A DNA stretch of 64,000 bases from Lucinisca nassula (taxonomy: Eukaryota; Mollusca; Bivalvia; Lucinida; Lucinidae): the NCBI GenBank assembly GCA_963580285.1, contig OY757011.1:155795245-155859244 (forward strand), written 5' to 3'. This document shows, piece by piece, positions 34,023 through 46,922 of this stretch. The position numbers and the translations under genes are program-made. Within the stretch, counting starts at the first letter, position 1. Every line of letters begins with the position of its first letter. Below the pieces are notes generated by a model. That model saw only the letters and a list, made by a program, of their open reading frames with translations. It was not told the origin of the DNA and searched no databases.

Positions 34023-34441
34023 AACTGAAGGCAATGATCAGGAATCGATGCAATAACGGCTTACCGCTTAGAAGATCTAAAAAGTAGAAGTAAAACAAAG
34101 ATCAGGAATTGATACAATTAACTTACTCCACCCAAAAAAGACACCAAAGGGAAAGAAATACAAACATTAAGCGACCAGACCATAATGGAAACCTAAACAA
34201 AGGAAGGCCATAAGGACAGTTACTTTCCCACAAAATGGCCATATGGCCATCCAAAATTAAAAGACACAAGTGATACACACAATAAGCAACAAACAACAAC
34301 ATAAATAAATCGCCACAGAAGAGCCGCCTTGGAACGGTCAGTGGAAGATTTCCACCGGGGGTCTTAAATCGATTTTACGTGGCCACAATCCTCGCCCTTA
34401 CTTCCGTCGCGATTTAGACAAATAATTTGTTCAGTTCTTTC
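34023..34441 (-). repeat. Family C copy preceded by C and A scraps
   Basis: 34,023-34,070 joins a short C piece (GGCAATGATCAGGAATCGAT) to an A-like ACGGCTTACCGCTTAGAAGATCT. The full C copy then runs from AAGTAGAAGTAAAACAAAG to ACAAATAATTTGTTCAG. Confidence 0.65.
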
Positions 34442-34615
34442 CAGGAAAAGTGGTGCGAGACGGACCGTCTTTTAAACCCTTGCGGTTTCTTTGGGCGGTA
34501 GGCCTTTAGATGTCAGTTTATCTCAGTGTCAGGTAAAAATCCCTCAAAACAGAAAGCAACCCCTAAATCTCCTAAATGGTGTTGCCTTGGACGTAAAAAC
34601 CAAAGACAAACAAAT
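34442..34615 (+). mobile_element. Diverged SINE family A fragment
   Basis: TCCAGGAAAAGTGGTGCGAG, GGACCGTC, TTGGGCGGTAG and CTAAATGGTGTTGCC keep the family A order with many changes. It begins exactly where the C copy stops. Confidence 0.55.
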
Positions 34616-34619
34616 CTCA

Positions 34620-36215
34620 GCTATTGCCACAGTTAATATGGCTATGATCTTAGCGCACAGCTATCATCACAGCAAGAATGACTGTCAACTGAGTCATATA
34701 CATGTATGTCTACACGGGTGAGTTTCACAGCTATCACCACAGGTAATGAGGCTGTTCCCTGAGTTATACGGCTGTCACCACAGGTTGAATGGCCAGGTAG
34801 AATGGCTATCACAACTGATGCCGTAAACAGCTTTTACCATTAATATTTTGGCTTGTATGGCTTTGAACTTATTCTCACAGATATCACCGCATGAAATATG
34901 GCTATCAACTGAGTTTCACAGCTATCACCACAGGTGATATGACTGGAACCCAAGTTTCACTGCTATCACCACAGGTTATATGGCTAACTCTTCAGTTTTA
35001 CAAATGTCACCACATGTTATTGATCAATGGCCTCTGTCTCACAAAAGTCGCAATGGGTAATATGGTTCCTAGAGTTTCACAACTATCAACAAAGTCAATA
35101 TCGCTATCACCCGAGTTTTTCAGGGATAACAACAACACGGGAGGTAATATGGCTATCACCTCAGTTCCACAATGTCACCTTGTATATTATAGCAATAATT
35201 TCAGTTTCACCGCTGTCACTAGAGGTATTATGATTATCACCTTAGTTTCACAGCTATCACCACAAGTAATATGACTAACACCTGACTTTCTCAGCTTTCC
35301 TTCACAGCAGGTAGTATGGCTATCACCAGAATATTCATATATATCGCCAAAGGTTATTTCGCTATCACATCAGTTTACAGCTGTCACCATAGGTAATAAT
35401 TATAGCAATCAATTATGTTTCACCTTTTCACAACAGGAAGTATGGTTATCGGACGAATTTCAAAGCTATCACTGCAGGTAACATGGCTATCACCTAAGTT
35501 TAACAGCTGTCACCACAGTTCATATCGTTTTCACCAGAGTTCACAGCTATCACCATAGGTAATATGGCTATCACCTCCGTTTCATAGCTGTCATCTCAGG
35601 AAATATGCTATCGCCTGAGCTTCACAACAAAAAATATGACTATCGCCTGATTTTCACAGCTATCATCGCAGGTAATACGGTTATCGCCTGTGTTTTACAG
35701 CTGTCAACAAAGGTAATATAGCAATCGCCTCTGTTCATAGCTGTCACTAAATTGAGTATGGATATCACCTGAGTTTCCCAGCTGTCACCACAGGTAGTAA
35801 GGCTATTAGACCTGAGCAGGTAATATGGCTTTAACAGCAGCCACCACGGGTAATATGGCTGTCATCTCAGTTTCATATCTTTCACCTCGGGTAATATGGC
35901 TGTCACCTGTATTACACAAGAAGTAGTAGGACTATCACCTGAATTTTACACCTGTCATTAACGGTAATATACATATCACCTCGGTTTGGCAGCTGTCACC
36001 ACAGGTAGTGCAGCAGTCACCTCTATCACCGCAGGCTATATATGGCCGCCACCTGAATAACAGTTACCACTATATATAATATGGCTATCACCGCAGTTTC
36101 ACAGCTGTCACCACAGGTAGTAAGGCTTTCAGATTAGTCTTACAGATATCACCACAGGTAATATGGCCATCACCTGAGTTTCCAGTTTCACAGCTGTCAT
36201 CACATGTGATGTGAC
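34620..36215. repeat. 41-bp minisatellite, plus polarity, block S4a
   Basis: Units near GGTAATATGGCTATCACC + TGAGTTTCACAGCTGTCACCACA (41 bp). Each is two related 20-21-bp halves sharing the (A/T)(G)CT(A/G)TCACC core with the 21-bp satellite of S1-S3. Confidence 0.85.
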
Positions 36216-36568
36216 CTAATGCGGACTTAAACGATTATTTGTCTAAACCATAAAAGAACCAAAGCCATGTACAATGGATTTAAGCCCTCGAGTGGAAGAC
36301 TTTTGCTGACCGTTCCAAGGCGGTTCTTCTGTTGTGGTTTATTTTTGTTATATTGCGTCTTCGCATGTATGTATTGCTTATGTCTTTTTATTTTCTACAG
36401 CTGTTTGGCCATTTTGTGTGAAACTATTTGTGATTTTGGCTATCCGCTTGTGGTGTTTTCATTAGGGTTTAGCTATTTTATGTTCGTATTTCTTTCCCAT
36501 TGGTGTCTCTGTCGGGAGATTTTGGGTAATTGTATTCGTTCCTGATCATTGCCTTCACCTCTATTTTT
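36216..36568 (+). repeat. Family C copy in the satellite
   Basis: GCGGACTTAAACGATTATTT, then ACCGTTCCAAGGCGGTTC and TTTCTTTCCCATTGGTGTC. A middle part (the TTACGTGGCC region) is missing. The inverted partner segment of the satellite breaks off at the window end, near this position. Confidence 0.65.
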
Positions 36569-36589
36569 AAACCAAATTTCACAGCTATC

Positions 36590-37900
36590 ACCAAAGGTGG
36601 TATGACAAACACCTCAGTTTTACGGCTGTCACCACAGATTATTAAGCAATGACCTCCGTTTCACAAATCTCAGAACAGGTAGTGTGGTTATCGCAGGTAG
36701 TATGGTTATCATCTGGCCGTATCGCTATCACATCAGACTGATAGCTATCACCAAAGGTAATATAGCAATCCACTGTGTTTCACACTTGACACAACAGGTA
36801 GAATGGTTATCACCTGAGTTTCACAGCTATCACTACAGGTAACATGGCTGTCACCTCAGTTTGACAGATGTAACCACAGGTTATATTGCTGCCAACTGAG
36901 TTTCACAGCTATCATCAGAGGTAATATGGATATTACCTCCATTTCACAGCTTTTACGACAGGAACTATGACTATCATCTGAGCTTCCCACAAAAAATAAG
37001 TATCACCTGAATTTCAGAGCTATCGTTACAGGCAATACGGCTATCATCTCGGTTGACATCTGTCACAACAGGTGATACAACAATCACCTCTGTTTCACAA
37101 CTGTCACTTCAACTAGGATGGTTAACACCTGATTTTCCCCGCTGTCACAACAGGTAGTAATTAATGCTATCACAGGAGTTCACAGTTTTTTGTTTGCATT
37201 GGAGTTTAATGGCCAAATCAACACTATTTTGTCATTTTTGAGCCAGTCAGGTTACCTATCCAGAATTTTCCTGGAAAGAATGACCGTAGAAAAGATTTCA
37301 TAATCAATCTCCACGAAAGAATACTGCCAACCCCGGCAAGTATCGAACCCGCGTACTTCTGATCGCCAGTCAGACGCATCACCGCCGGTAATATGGCTAT
37401 AACCTCCGTTTTGCAGCTACCACCACAGCTTATATGGCTATCACCTGAGTTTCCCAAGAAGCAGTATGACTATCATTTGAATTGCACAGCTAGCATTACA
37501 GGTTATATGCCTGTCACCTCAGTTGGACAGCTGCCACCACAGGTAATACAGCAGTCAAGTCTGTTTCACAGCTATTCCCATAGCTTGTTTGGCTATCCCC
37601 TTAGCTTGACAGCTATTCCCAGAGGCTATATGGTCATTACCTGAGTAGCAGTTACCACTACGGTATTATGGCTATCGTTTCAGTTTCACAAATGTCGCCG
37701 TAGGTGGTAAGGCTTTCAAATAAGTCTCACAGATATCACCACAAGTAATATGGCTATCACGTGATTTTTCAAGTTTCACAGCTGTCATCACAGGTAATAT
37801 GGCTATAACCCCAGGTAGTATGGTTATCGCCAGAGTTTAACAGCCATCGCCAAAGGTAATATCGCCATCACCTCAATTTCTTAGCTTTCATCACATCACC
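36590..37900. repeat. Inverted-duplication left arm (in 41-bp satellite)
   Basis: Reverse complement of 62,300-64,000. Shared rare landmarks, given in right-arm sense, include GGGGATAGCCAAACAAGCTA, TGACAGGCATAT, GATAGTCATACTGCTTC, the SINE B junction ATTACCGGCGGTGATGCGTC, GTGGGAAGCTCAGATGATAG and GGAGGTCATTGCTTAATAA. Homology is collinear, with some unit-sized gaps. Confidence 0.88.
37185..37388 (-). mobile_element. SINE family B, copy 2
   Basis: On the minus strand: GATGCGTCTGACTGGCGATC, the B-box GGGTTCGATAC, and the tail GGCCATTAAACTCCAATGC with CAAACAAAAAA. It has the same boundaries within the satellite as copy 3 at 62,885, so both derive from one insertion. Confidence 0.8.
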
Positions 37901-38320
37901 ACAGGTTATATGGCTATCACTTTAGTTTCACAGCTGTTGACACATATTATATAGCAATAATTTCAGTTTCACCGCTGTCACTATAGGTAGTATGGCTATC
38001 ATTTTAGTTTTCAGCTATCACAGCAAGTAATATGGCTATCACCTTACTTTCTCAGCTTTCCTTCACAAAAGTAAGATCGCTATCACCTAAGTTTGACAGT
38101 CGTCACCACGGGTAATACAGCAGTCAACTATGATTAATAATTGTCACAAAAGTTAGAATGGTTATCACCCGAGTTTCAGAGCTGTCCCTACAGGTAACAA
38201 CGATATCACCTCAGGTTGTATTGCTATCATCTGAGTCCCATAGCCATTAATGTATGTAATATGGCTATCACCTCCATTTCACACTGTCACCTCAGGAAAA
38301 ATGGCTATCACTAGAGCTTC
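37900..38320. repeat. 41-bp minisatellite up to polarity switch
   Basis: Plus-polarity units (GGTTATATGGCTATCAC, TTTCACCGCTGTCAC) continue to about 38,310. From about 38,345 the units read TGTGGTGATGCTGAG, the opposite polarity. Confidence 0.8.
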
Positions 38321-39003
38321 ACAACACGAAATGTGAAATTGTGCTGAAATCAACAGAACATATGGAAAAGCTGATAAACTGTGGTGATGCTGAGTTACCT
38401 GTTGTGATGCGGAGTTGACACTATAACCTGCGGTGATAATCTGTGTAACAGCGGTGATGGACATTTGAACAGCTGTGAAACGGTGCTGAATTATAAATAA
38501 CCTGTGGTGGTAGCTATAAGACGGTGGTCATAGCCACATAATCGTCGGTTACAGCTGTGAAATTGTGCTGAAATCTGATTAACCTGTGGTGATACCTGCC
38601 AAAGTTTGGTGAGAGCCAAGTATCTGTGTTACAGTTGTGAAAAAGTGCTGAAATCTTTAATCTGTGGTGACAGCTGTGAAACTATGGTGACAGCTATGTT
38701 ATCTGTTGTGAAGCGGTGAAACTGTGCTGAAATGAAAAAAAAAAGCTGTAAACCTGTGGTGATGCCGAGTTATCTGTTGTGATTGCGAGTTTTCCGTTGT
38801 GACAGTTATAAAACTATACTGAAGACTAAATAACCTATGGTGATATCTGTCAAACAGCGGTGATGGCAATTTAATCTATGGTGACAGCTATTAAACGATG
38901 CAGAATTATAAATAACCTGTGGTGAAAACTGTGAAACTGTGGTGCTAGTCACGTAGCATGTGGTGGCAGCTGTTGAACTGCTGAATTCAAAAACACCAAC
39001 CGG

Positions 39004-39260
39004 AAATATGTTCCATAAAAGAGTTATCCTTTGGAAGCAAGGAATAAACAACAGATCCTAAAAGCATGGAGTGCACAAGTTTTCTGGCCCAGAACAGCTA
39101 GTTTCGGCCAATTAGGCCTCATCAGTGGCCCTGAAATAATTTCAAAATTCCACAATAAACCAATGATCCCGAAGGAGAAGAACATATAAACTACCTATGA
39201 CGAAATGCGGGGATACATTTTACGGCCGCCACACACTCCCTTAATGCCAGCTATAGTCAC
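39004..39260 (+). repeat. E module 1
   Basis: AAATATGTTCCATAAAAGAG, TTGGAAGCAAGG, CTAGTTTCGGCCAATTAGG, ATTTTACGGCCGCCACACAC, GCCAGCTATAGTCAC. A partial second copy follows to about 39,355 (TTGTTTCGTCCAATGACCC). The same head-plus-partial layout returns at 50,503-50,890. Confidence 0.8.
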
Positions 39261-39981
39261 ATCAAATATGTTCTATGAAATGCATAAAGTATACATGTAT
39301 TCCTTGGCCAAACTAACTTGTTTCGTCCAATGACCCTCATCAGGACCCTGAAATAGTACAAAAAAAAAATGTGAAACAGTTGCGATGGCCAGGCGACCAG
39401 TGGTGACAGTTTTGACCTGTGCTGAAATCGAAATAATCTGGGGTGACAGCTGTGAAACTGTATTGAAATCTAAATAGCCCGTGGTGATTGATGGCAAACT
39501 GTGGTGATAGCCACATATTAACCTGTGGTGACTGCTGTGAAACTGTGCTGATATCTGAATAACCTGAGGTGATACCTGCGAAAGTTTGGTGATAGCCAAG
39601 TATCTGTATGACAGCTGAGAAAATGTACTGAAATCTGTATAATTTGTGGTAATAGCTGTGAAACTATTTTGACAGCTATGTTATCTCTTGTGCAGCTGTA
39701 AAACTGTGCTGAAATCAAAATAACACATTGAGAAAGCTGTGATACCGAGTTTCCTGTTGTGATGCTGAGTTCTCTGTTGTGAGAGTTATAAAACTATACT
39801 GAAAACTAAATAACCTATGGTGATATCTGTGAAACAGCGGTGATGGCCATTTAACCTATGGTGACAGCTGTGAAATGAGGCAGAACTATGAATACCTGTG
39901 GTGATAGCTATGATAGTGGGTGTGAGTTACGTAGCTTGTGGTGAAAGCTGTGAAACTGCTGAATTCAAATAGCCTACTGTG

Positions 39982-40239
39982 AAATATGTCCTATAAAGGA
40001 GTTACTCTTTGGAAGCAAGGCATAAACAACAGATCAGAAAAGCATGGAGTGCACAAGTTTTCTGGACCAGAGCAGCTGGTTTCGGCCAGTTCAGCCTCAT
40101 CATTGACCCTGAAATATTTTTAAAATTCCTTAATAAACCAATGATCCCGAAGGACAAGAAATTATAGACAACATAATGACGAAAGGCGGAGAGACATTTT
40201 ACGGCAGCCAAAGACTACCTTAACGCCAGCTATATTCAC
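39982..40239 (+). repeat. E module 2, subtype alpha
   Basis: Alpha markers: GGACCAGAGCAGCTGGTTTC, CAGTTCAGCCTCATCATTG and ACGGCAGCCAAAGACT. Confidence 0.8.
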
Positions 40240-40832
40240 ATCAAATATGTTCTATGTAAGGTTTATCATTTGTAAGCAAGGAATATACAACAGAGCCTAA
40301 AAGCATGAAATGTACACGTCCGTGGTGATTGATGGCAAACTGTGGTGATAGCCACTTAACCTGTGGTGACAGCTGTGATACTGTGCTGAAATCTGAAGTA
40401 CCTTTGGTGATAACTGCGAACGTTTGGTGATAACCAAGTATCTGTATGACAGCTGTGGAAATGTACTGAAATCTGTATAATTTGTGGTGACAGCTGTGAA
40501 ACTGTGGTGGAAGCTATGTTATCTGATGTGAAGCTGTAAAACTGTGTTGAAATCAAAATAACATATTGAGAAAGCTGTGAAACTGTGGTGATGCTGATTT
40601 ACCTGTTGTGATGCCGAGTTGTCTGCTGTGACAGCTATAAAACTATTCTGAAAACTAAATGACCTGTGGTGATATCTGTGAAACAGCGATGATTGCCATT
40701 TCACCTATGGTGACAGCTATGAAGCGATGCTGAATTATAAATAACCTGTGATGATAGCTGTGAAACAGTGGTGCTAGTCACGTAGCCTGTGGTGACAGCA
40801 GTATGACTGCTGAATTCAAAATAACTTACTGT

Positions 40833-41084
40833 GAAATATGTTCCATAAAAGAGTTATCATTTGGAAGCAAGGAATAAACAACAGATCCGTAAAGCATGGA
40901 GTGCACAAGTTTTCTGGGCCAGAGCAGCTAGTTTCGGCCAAATAGGTATCATCAGTGGGCCTGAAATATTTTAAAAATTCCATCAATTATCCCGAAGGAC
41001 AAGAAAATATAAACTACATTGTGACGAAAGGCGGGGAGACAGTTTACGGCCGCCACACACTCAATTAACGCCAGCTATAGTCAC
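40833..41084 (+). repeat. E module 3, subtype beta
   Basis: Beta markers: GGGCCAGAGCAGCTAGTTTC, CCAAATAGGTATCATCAGTG and ACGGCCGCCACACACTC. Confidence 0.8.
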
Positions 41085-41783
41085 AGCAAATATGTTCTAT
41101 GAAAGGCTTATCATTTGGAAGCAGGGAATATACAACAGAGCCTAAAAGCATGGAATGTACAAGTCCGTGGTGATTGATGGCAAACTGTTGGGATAGCCAC
41201 TTAACCTGTGGTGACAGCTGTGAAACTGTGCTGAAATCTAAATAACCTGTGGTGATACCTGCCAAAGTTTTGTGGTAGCCAAGTATCTGTGTGACAGCTG
41301 TGAAAATGTACTGAAATCTGTATAATTTGTGGTGACAGATGTGAAACTGCGGTGACAGCTATGTTATCTGATGTGAAGCTGTAGAACTGTGTTGACAGCT
41401 ATGTTATCTGTTGGGAAGATGTAAAACTGTGCTGAAATCTGTATAATTTGTGAAGATAGCTGTGAAACCATGTTGACAGCTATTTTATCTGTTTTGAAGC
41501 AGTAAAACTGTGCTGAAATCAAAATAACACATTTAGAAAGCTGTGATACCGAGTTTCCTGTTGTTATGCTGAGTTGTCTGTTGTGACAGCTATAAACTAT
41601 ACTGAAAACTAAATAACCTGTGGTGATATCTGTGAAACAGCGGTGATGGCCATTTAACCTGTGGTGACAGCTGTGAAATGAGTCAGAATTATGAATACCT
41701 GTGGTGATAGCTATGTTAGTAGGTGTTAGTTACCTAGCTTGTGGTGACAGCTGTGAAACTGCTGAATTCAAATAGCCTACTGT

Positions 41784-42042
41784 GAAATATGTTCTATAAA
41801 GAAGTTATCCTTTGGAAGCAAGGCATAAACAACAGATCAGAAAAGCAAGGAGTGCACAAGTTTTCTGGACCAGAGCAGCTGGTTTCGGCCAATTCAGCCT
41901 CATCATTGGCCCTAAAATATTTTAAAAATTCCACAATAAACCAATGATCCCGAACGACAAAAAATTATAGACAACATTGTGACGAAAGGCGGAGAGGCAT
42001 TTAATGGCAGCCAAAGACTCCCTTAACGCCAGCTATATGCAC
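41784..42042 (+). repeat. E module 4, subtype alpha
   Basis: CAGCTGGTTTCGGCCAATTC with GGCAGCCAAAGACTCCC near the end. Confidence 0.8.
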
Positions 42043-42637
42043 ATCAAATATGTTCTATTAACGGTTTATCGTTTGTAAGCAAGGAATATACAACAGAGCC
42101 TAAAAGAATGGAATGTACAAGTCCGTGGTTGTTTGATGGCAAACTGTGGTGATAGCCACTTAACCTGTGGTGACAGTTGTGAAACTGTGCTGAAATCGGA
42201 ATAACCTGTGGTGATACCTGCGAAAGTTTGGTGATAACCAAGTATCTGTGTGACAGCTGTGGAAATATACTGAAATCTGTATAATTTGTGGTGACAGCTG
42301 TGAAACTGTGGCGGAAGCTATGTTATCTGATGTGAATTTGTAAAACTGTGTTGAAATCAAAATAACATATTGAGAAAGCTGCGAATCTGTGGTGGTGCCG
42401 ATTTACCTGTTGTGATGCCGAGTTGTCTAGTGTGACAGCTATAAAACTATACTGAAAACTAAATGACCTGTGGTGATATCTGTGAAACAGCGATGATGGC
42501 CATTTAACCTATGGTGACAGCTATGAAGTGATGCTGAATTATAAATAACCTGTGATGATAGCTGTGAAACAGTGGTGCTAGTCACGTAGCCTGTGGTGAC
42601 AGCAGTGAAACTGCTGAATTCAAAATAACTTACTGCG

Positions 42638-42889
42638 AAATATGTTCCATAAAAAAGTTATCATTTGGAAGAAAGGAATAAACAACAGATCCGTAAAGCA
42701 TGGAGTGCACAAGTTTTCTGGGCCAGAGCAGCTAGTTTCGGCCAAATAGGTCTCATCAGTGGGCCTGAAATATTTTAAAAATTCCACCAATGAACCCGAA
42801 GGACAAGAAAATATAAACTACATTGTGACGAAAGGCGGGGAGACAGTTTACGGCCGCCACACACACCATTTACGCCAGCTATAGTCACA
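42638..42889 (+). repeat. E module 5, subtype beta
   Basis: CAGCTAGTTTCGGCCAAATA with ACGGCCGCCACACACACC. The spacing to module 4 (854) repeats that of modules 2-3 (851) and 10-11 (853). Confidence 0.8.
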
Positions 42890-43081
42890 GCAAATATGTT
42901 CTATGAAAGGCTTATCATTTGGAAGCAAGGAATATTCAACAGAGCCTAAAAGCATGGAATGTACAAGTCCGTGGTGATTGATGGCAAACCGTGGGGATAG
43001 CCACTTAACCTGTGGTGACAGCTGTGAAACTGTGCTGAAATCTGAATAACCTGTGGAGATACCTGCCAAAGTTTGGTGATA

Positions 43082-44351
43082 GCCAAGTATCTGTGTGACA
43101 GCTGTGAAAATGTACTGAAATCTGTATAATTTGTGGTGACAGCTGTGAAACTATGTTGACAGCTATGTTATCTGTTGTAAAACTGTGCTGAAATCAACGG
43201 TGATGGCCATTCAACCTATGGTGACAGCTGTGAAATGAGGCAGAGTTATGAATAACTGTGGTGATAGCTATGATAGTGGGTGTTAGTTACGTAGCTTGTG
43301 GTGACAGCTGTGAAATTGCTGAATTCAAATAGCCTACTGTGAAATATATTCTATAAAGGAGTTATCCTTTGGAAGCAAGACATAAACAACAGATCAGAAA
43401 AGCATGGAGTGCACAAGTTTTCTGGACCAGAGCAGCTGGTTTCGGCCAATTCAGCCTCATCATTGGCCCTGAAATATTTTAAAAATTCCACAATAAACCA
43501 ATGATCCCGAAGGACAAGAAATTATAGCCAACATTATGACGAAAGGCGGAGAGGCATTTCCCGGCAGCCAAAGACTCCCTTAACGCCAGCTATAGTCACA
43601 GCAAATATGTTCTATGAAAGGTTTATCATTTGTAAGCAAGGAATATACAACAGAGCCTAAAAGCATGGAATGTACAAGTCCGTAGTGGTTGATGGCAAAC
43701 TGTGGAGATGGCCACTTAACCTGTGGTGACAGCTGTGAAACTGTGCTGGAATCGGAATAACCTGGGGTGATACCTGCGAAAGTTTGGTGATAACCAAGTA
43801 TCTGTGTGACAGCTGTGGATATGTACTGAAATCTGTATAATTTGTGGTGACAGCTGTGAAACAGTGGTGAAAGCTATGTTATCTGATGTGAAGCTGTAAA
43901 ACTGTGTTGAAATCAAAATAACATATTGAGAAAGCTGTGAGACTGTGGTGATGCCGATTTACCTGTTGTGATACCGAGTTGTCTGTTGTGACAGCTATAA
44001 AACTATACTGAAAACTAAATGACCTGTGGTGATATCTGTGAAACAGCGATGATGGCCATTTAACCTATGGTGACAGCTATGAAGCGATGCTGAATTATAA
44101 ATAGCCTGTGGTCATGTTTACGGCTACCACACACCCCATTAACGACAGCTATAGTCACAGCAAATATGTTCTATGAAAGACTTATCATTTGGAAGCAGGG
44201 AATATACAACAGAGCCTAAAAGTATGGAATGTACAAGTCCGTGGTGATTGATGGCAAACTGTGGTGATAGCCACTTAACCTGTGGTGACAGCTGTGAAAC
44301 TGTGCTGAAATCTGAATAACCTGTGGTGATACCTGCCAAAGTTTGGTGATG
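43082..44351. repeat. 1,270-bp recent tandem duplication, copy 1
   Basis: Matches 44,352-45,621 at a constant offset of 1,270. I noticed only two base differences: position 43,285 A versus 44,555 G, and 43,380 A versus 44,650 G. Confidence 0.85.
43342..43599 (+). repeat. E module 6, subtype alpha
   Basis: Alpha markers, with the variant GGCATTTCCCGGCAGCC. Confidence 0.8.
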
Positions 44352-45621
44352 GCCAAGTATCTGTGTGACAGCTGTGAAAATGTACTGAAATCTGTATAAT
44401 TTGTGGTGACAGCTGTGAAACTATGTTGACAGCTATGTTATCTGTTGTAAAACTGTGCTGAAATCAACGGTGATGGCCATTCAACCTATGGTGACAGCTG
44501 TGAAATGAGGCAGAGTTATGAATAACTGTGGTGATAGCTATGATAGTGGGTGTTGGTTACGTAGCTTGTGGTGACAGCTGTGAAATTGCTGAATTCAAAT
44601 AGCCTACTGTGAAATATATTCTATAAAGGAGTTATCCTTTGGAAGCAAGGCATAAACAACAGATCAGAAAAGCATGGAGTGCACAAGTTTTCTGGACCAG
44701 AGCAGCTGGTTTCGGCCAATTCAGCCTCATCATTGGCCCTGAAATATTTTAAAAATTCCACAATAAACCAATGATCCCGAAGGACAAGAAATTATAGCCA
44801 ACATTATGACGAAAGGCGGAGAGGCATTTCCCGGCAGCCAAAGACTCCCTTAACGCCAGCTATAGTCACAGCAAATATGTTCTATGAAAGGTTTATCATT
44901 TGTAAGCAAGGAATATACAACAGAGCCTAAAAGCATGGAATGTACAAGTCCGTAGTGGTTGATGGCAAACTGTGGAGATGGCCACTTAACCTGTGGTGAC
45001 AGCTGTGAAACTGTGCTGGAATCGGAATAACCTGGGGTGATACCTGCGAAAGTTTGGTGATAACCAAGTATCTGTGTGACAGCTGTGGATATGTACTGAA
45101 ATCTGTATAATTTGTGGTGACAGCTGTGAAACAGTGGTGAAAGCTATGTTATCTGATGTGAAGCTGTAAAACTGTGTTGAAATCAAAATAACATATTGAG
45201 AAAGCTGTGAGACTGTGGTGATGCCGATTTACCTGTTGTGATACCGAGTTGTCTGTTGTGACAGCTATAAAACTATACTGAAAACTAAATGACCTGTGGT
45301 GATATCTGTGAAACAGCGATGATGGCCATTTAACCTATGGTGACAGCTATGAAGCGATGCTGAATTATAAATAGCCTGTGGTCATGTTTACGGCTACCAC
45401 ACACCCCATTAACGACAGCTATAGTCACAGCAAATATGTTCTATGAAAGACTTATCATTTGGAAGCAGGGAATATACAACAGAGCCTAAAAGTATGGAAT
45501 GTACAAGTCCGTGGTGATTGATGGCAAACTGTGGTGATAGCCACTTAACCTGTGGTGACAGCTGTGAAACTGTGCTGAAATCTGAATAACCTGTGGTGAT
45601 ACCTGCCAAAGTTTGGTGATA
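44352..45621. repeat. 1,270-bp recent tandem duplication, copy 2
   Basis: Near-identical to copy 1. It is followed by a third, shortened copy: 45,621-46,190 repeats 45,062-45,631 at an offset of 559. Confidence 0.85.
44612..44869 (+). repeat. E module 7, subtype alpha
   Basis: Near-identical to module 6, carried in the 1,270-bp duplication. Confidence 0.8.
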
Positions 45622-46688
45622 ACCAAGTATCTGTGTGACAGCTGTGGATATGTACTGAAATCTGTATAATTTGTGGTGACAGCTGTGAAACAGTGGTGAA
45701 AGCTATGTTATCTGATGTGAAGCTGTAAAACTGTGTTGAAATCAAAATAACATATTGAGAAAGCTGTGAGACTGTGGTGATGCCGATTTACCTGTTGTGA
45801 TACCGAGTTGTCTGTTGTGACAGCTATAAAACTATACTGAAAACTAAATGACCTGTGGTGATATCTGTGAAACAGCGATGATGGTCATTTAACCTATGGT
45901 GACAGCTATGAAGCGATGCTGAATTATAAATAGCCTGTGGTCATGTTTACGGCTACCACACACCCCATTAACGACAGCTATAGTCACAGCAAATATGTTC
46001 TATGAAAGACTTATCATTTGGAAGCAGGGAATATACAACAGAGCCTAAAAGTATGGAATGTACAAGTCCGTGGTGATTGATGGCAAACTGTGGTGATAGC
46101 CACTTAACCTGTGGTGACAGCTGTGAAACTGTGCTGAAATCTGAATAACCTGTGGTGATACCTGCCAAAGTTTGGTGATGGCCAAGTATCTGTGTGACAG
46201 CTGTGAAAATGTACTGAAATCTGTATAATTTGTGGTGACAGCTGTGAAACTGTGGTGACAGCTATGTTATCTGATGTGAAGCTGTAAAACTGTGTTGACA
46301 GCTATGTTATCTGATGTGAAGCTGTAAAACTGTGCTGAAATCTGTATAAATTGTGGTGATAGCTGTGAAACTATGTTGACAGCTATGTTATCTGTTGTGA
46401 AGCTGTAAAACTGTGCTGAAATCAAAATAACACATTGAGAAAGCTCTGATGCCGTGTTTCCAGTTGTGATGCTGAGTTGTCTGTTGTGACAGATACAAAA
46501 CTATACTGAAAACTAAATAACCTGTGGTGATATCTGTGAATAAGCGGTGATGGCAATTTAACCTATGGTGGCAGCTGTGAAATGAGGCAGAATTATGAAT
46601 ATCTGTGGTGAAAGCTATGATAGTGGGTGTTAGTTACGTAGCTTGTGGTGACAGCTGTGAAACTGCTGAATTCAAATCGCCTACTTTG

Positions 46689-46922
46689 AAATATGTTCTA
46701 TAAAGGAGTTATCCTTTGGAAGCAAGGCATAAACAATAGATCAGAAAAGCATGGAGTGCACAAGTTTTCTGGACCAGAGCAGCTGGTTTCGGCCAATTCA
46801 GCCTCATCATTGGCCCTGAAATATTTTAAAAATTCCACAATAAACCAATGATCCCGAAGGACAAGAAATTATAGACATCATTATGACGAAAGGCGGGAGA
46901 CATTTTACGGCAGCGAAAGACT
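46689..46922 (+). repeat. E module 8, subtype alpha, shortened
   Basis: Ends at ACGGCAGCGAAAGACT and passes straight into satellite, without the usual AACGCCAGCTATAG end. Confidence 0.75.

Noticed and set aside
43716..45745. Family of 66-codon proteins repeated four or more times
   Set aside because: The identical frames come from near-identical higher-order satellite copies. Neither start context nor domain is present.
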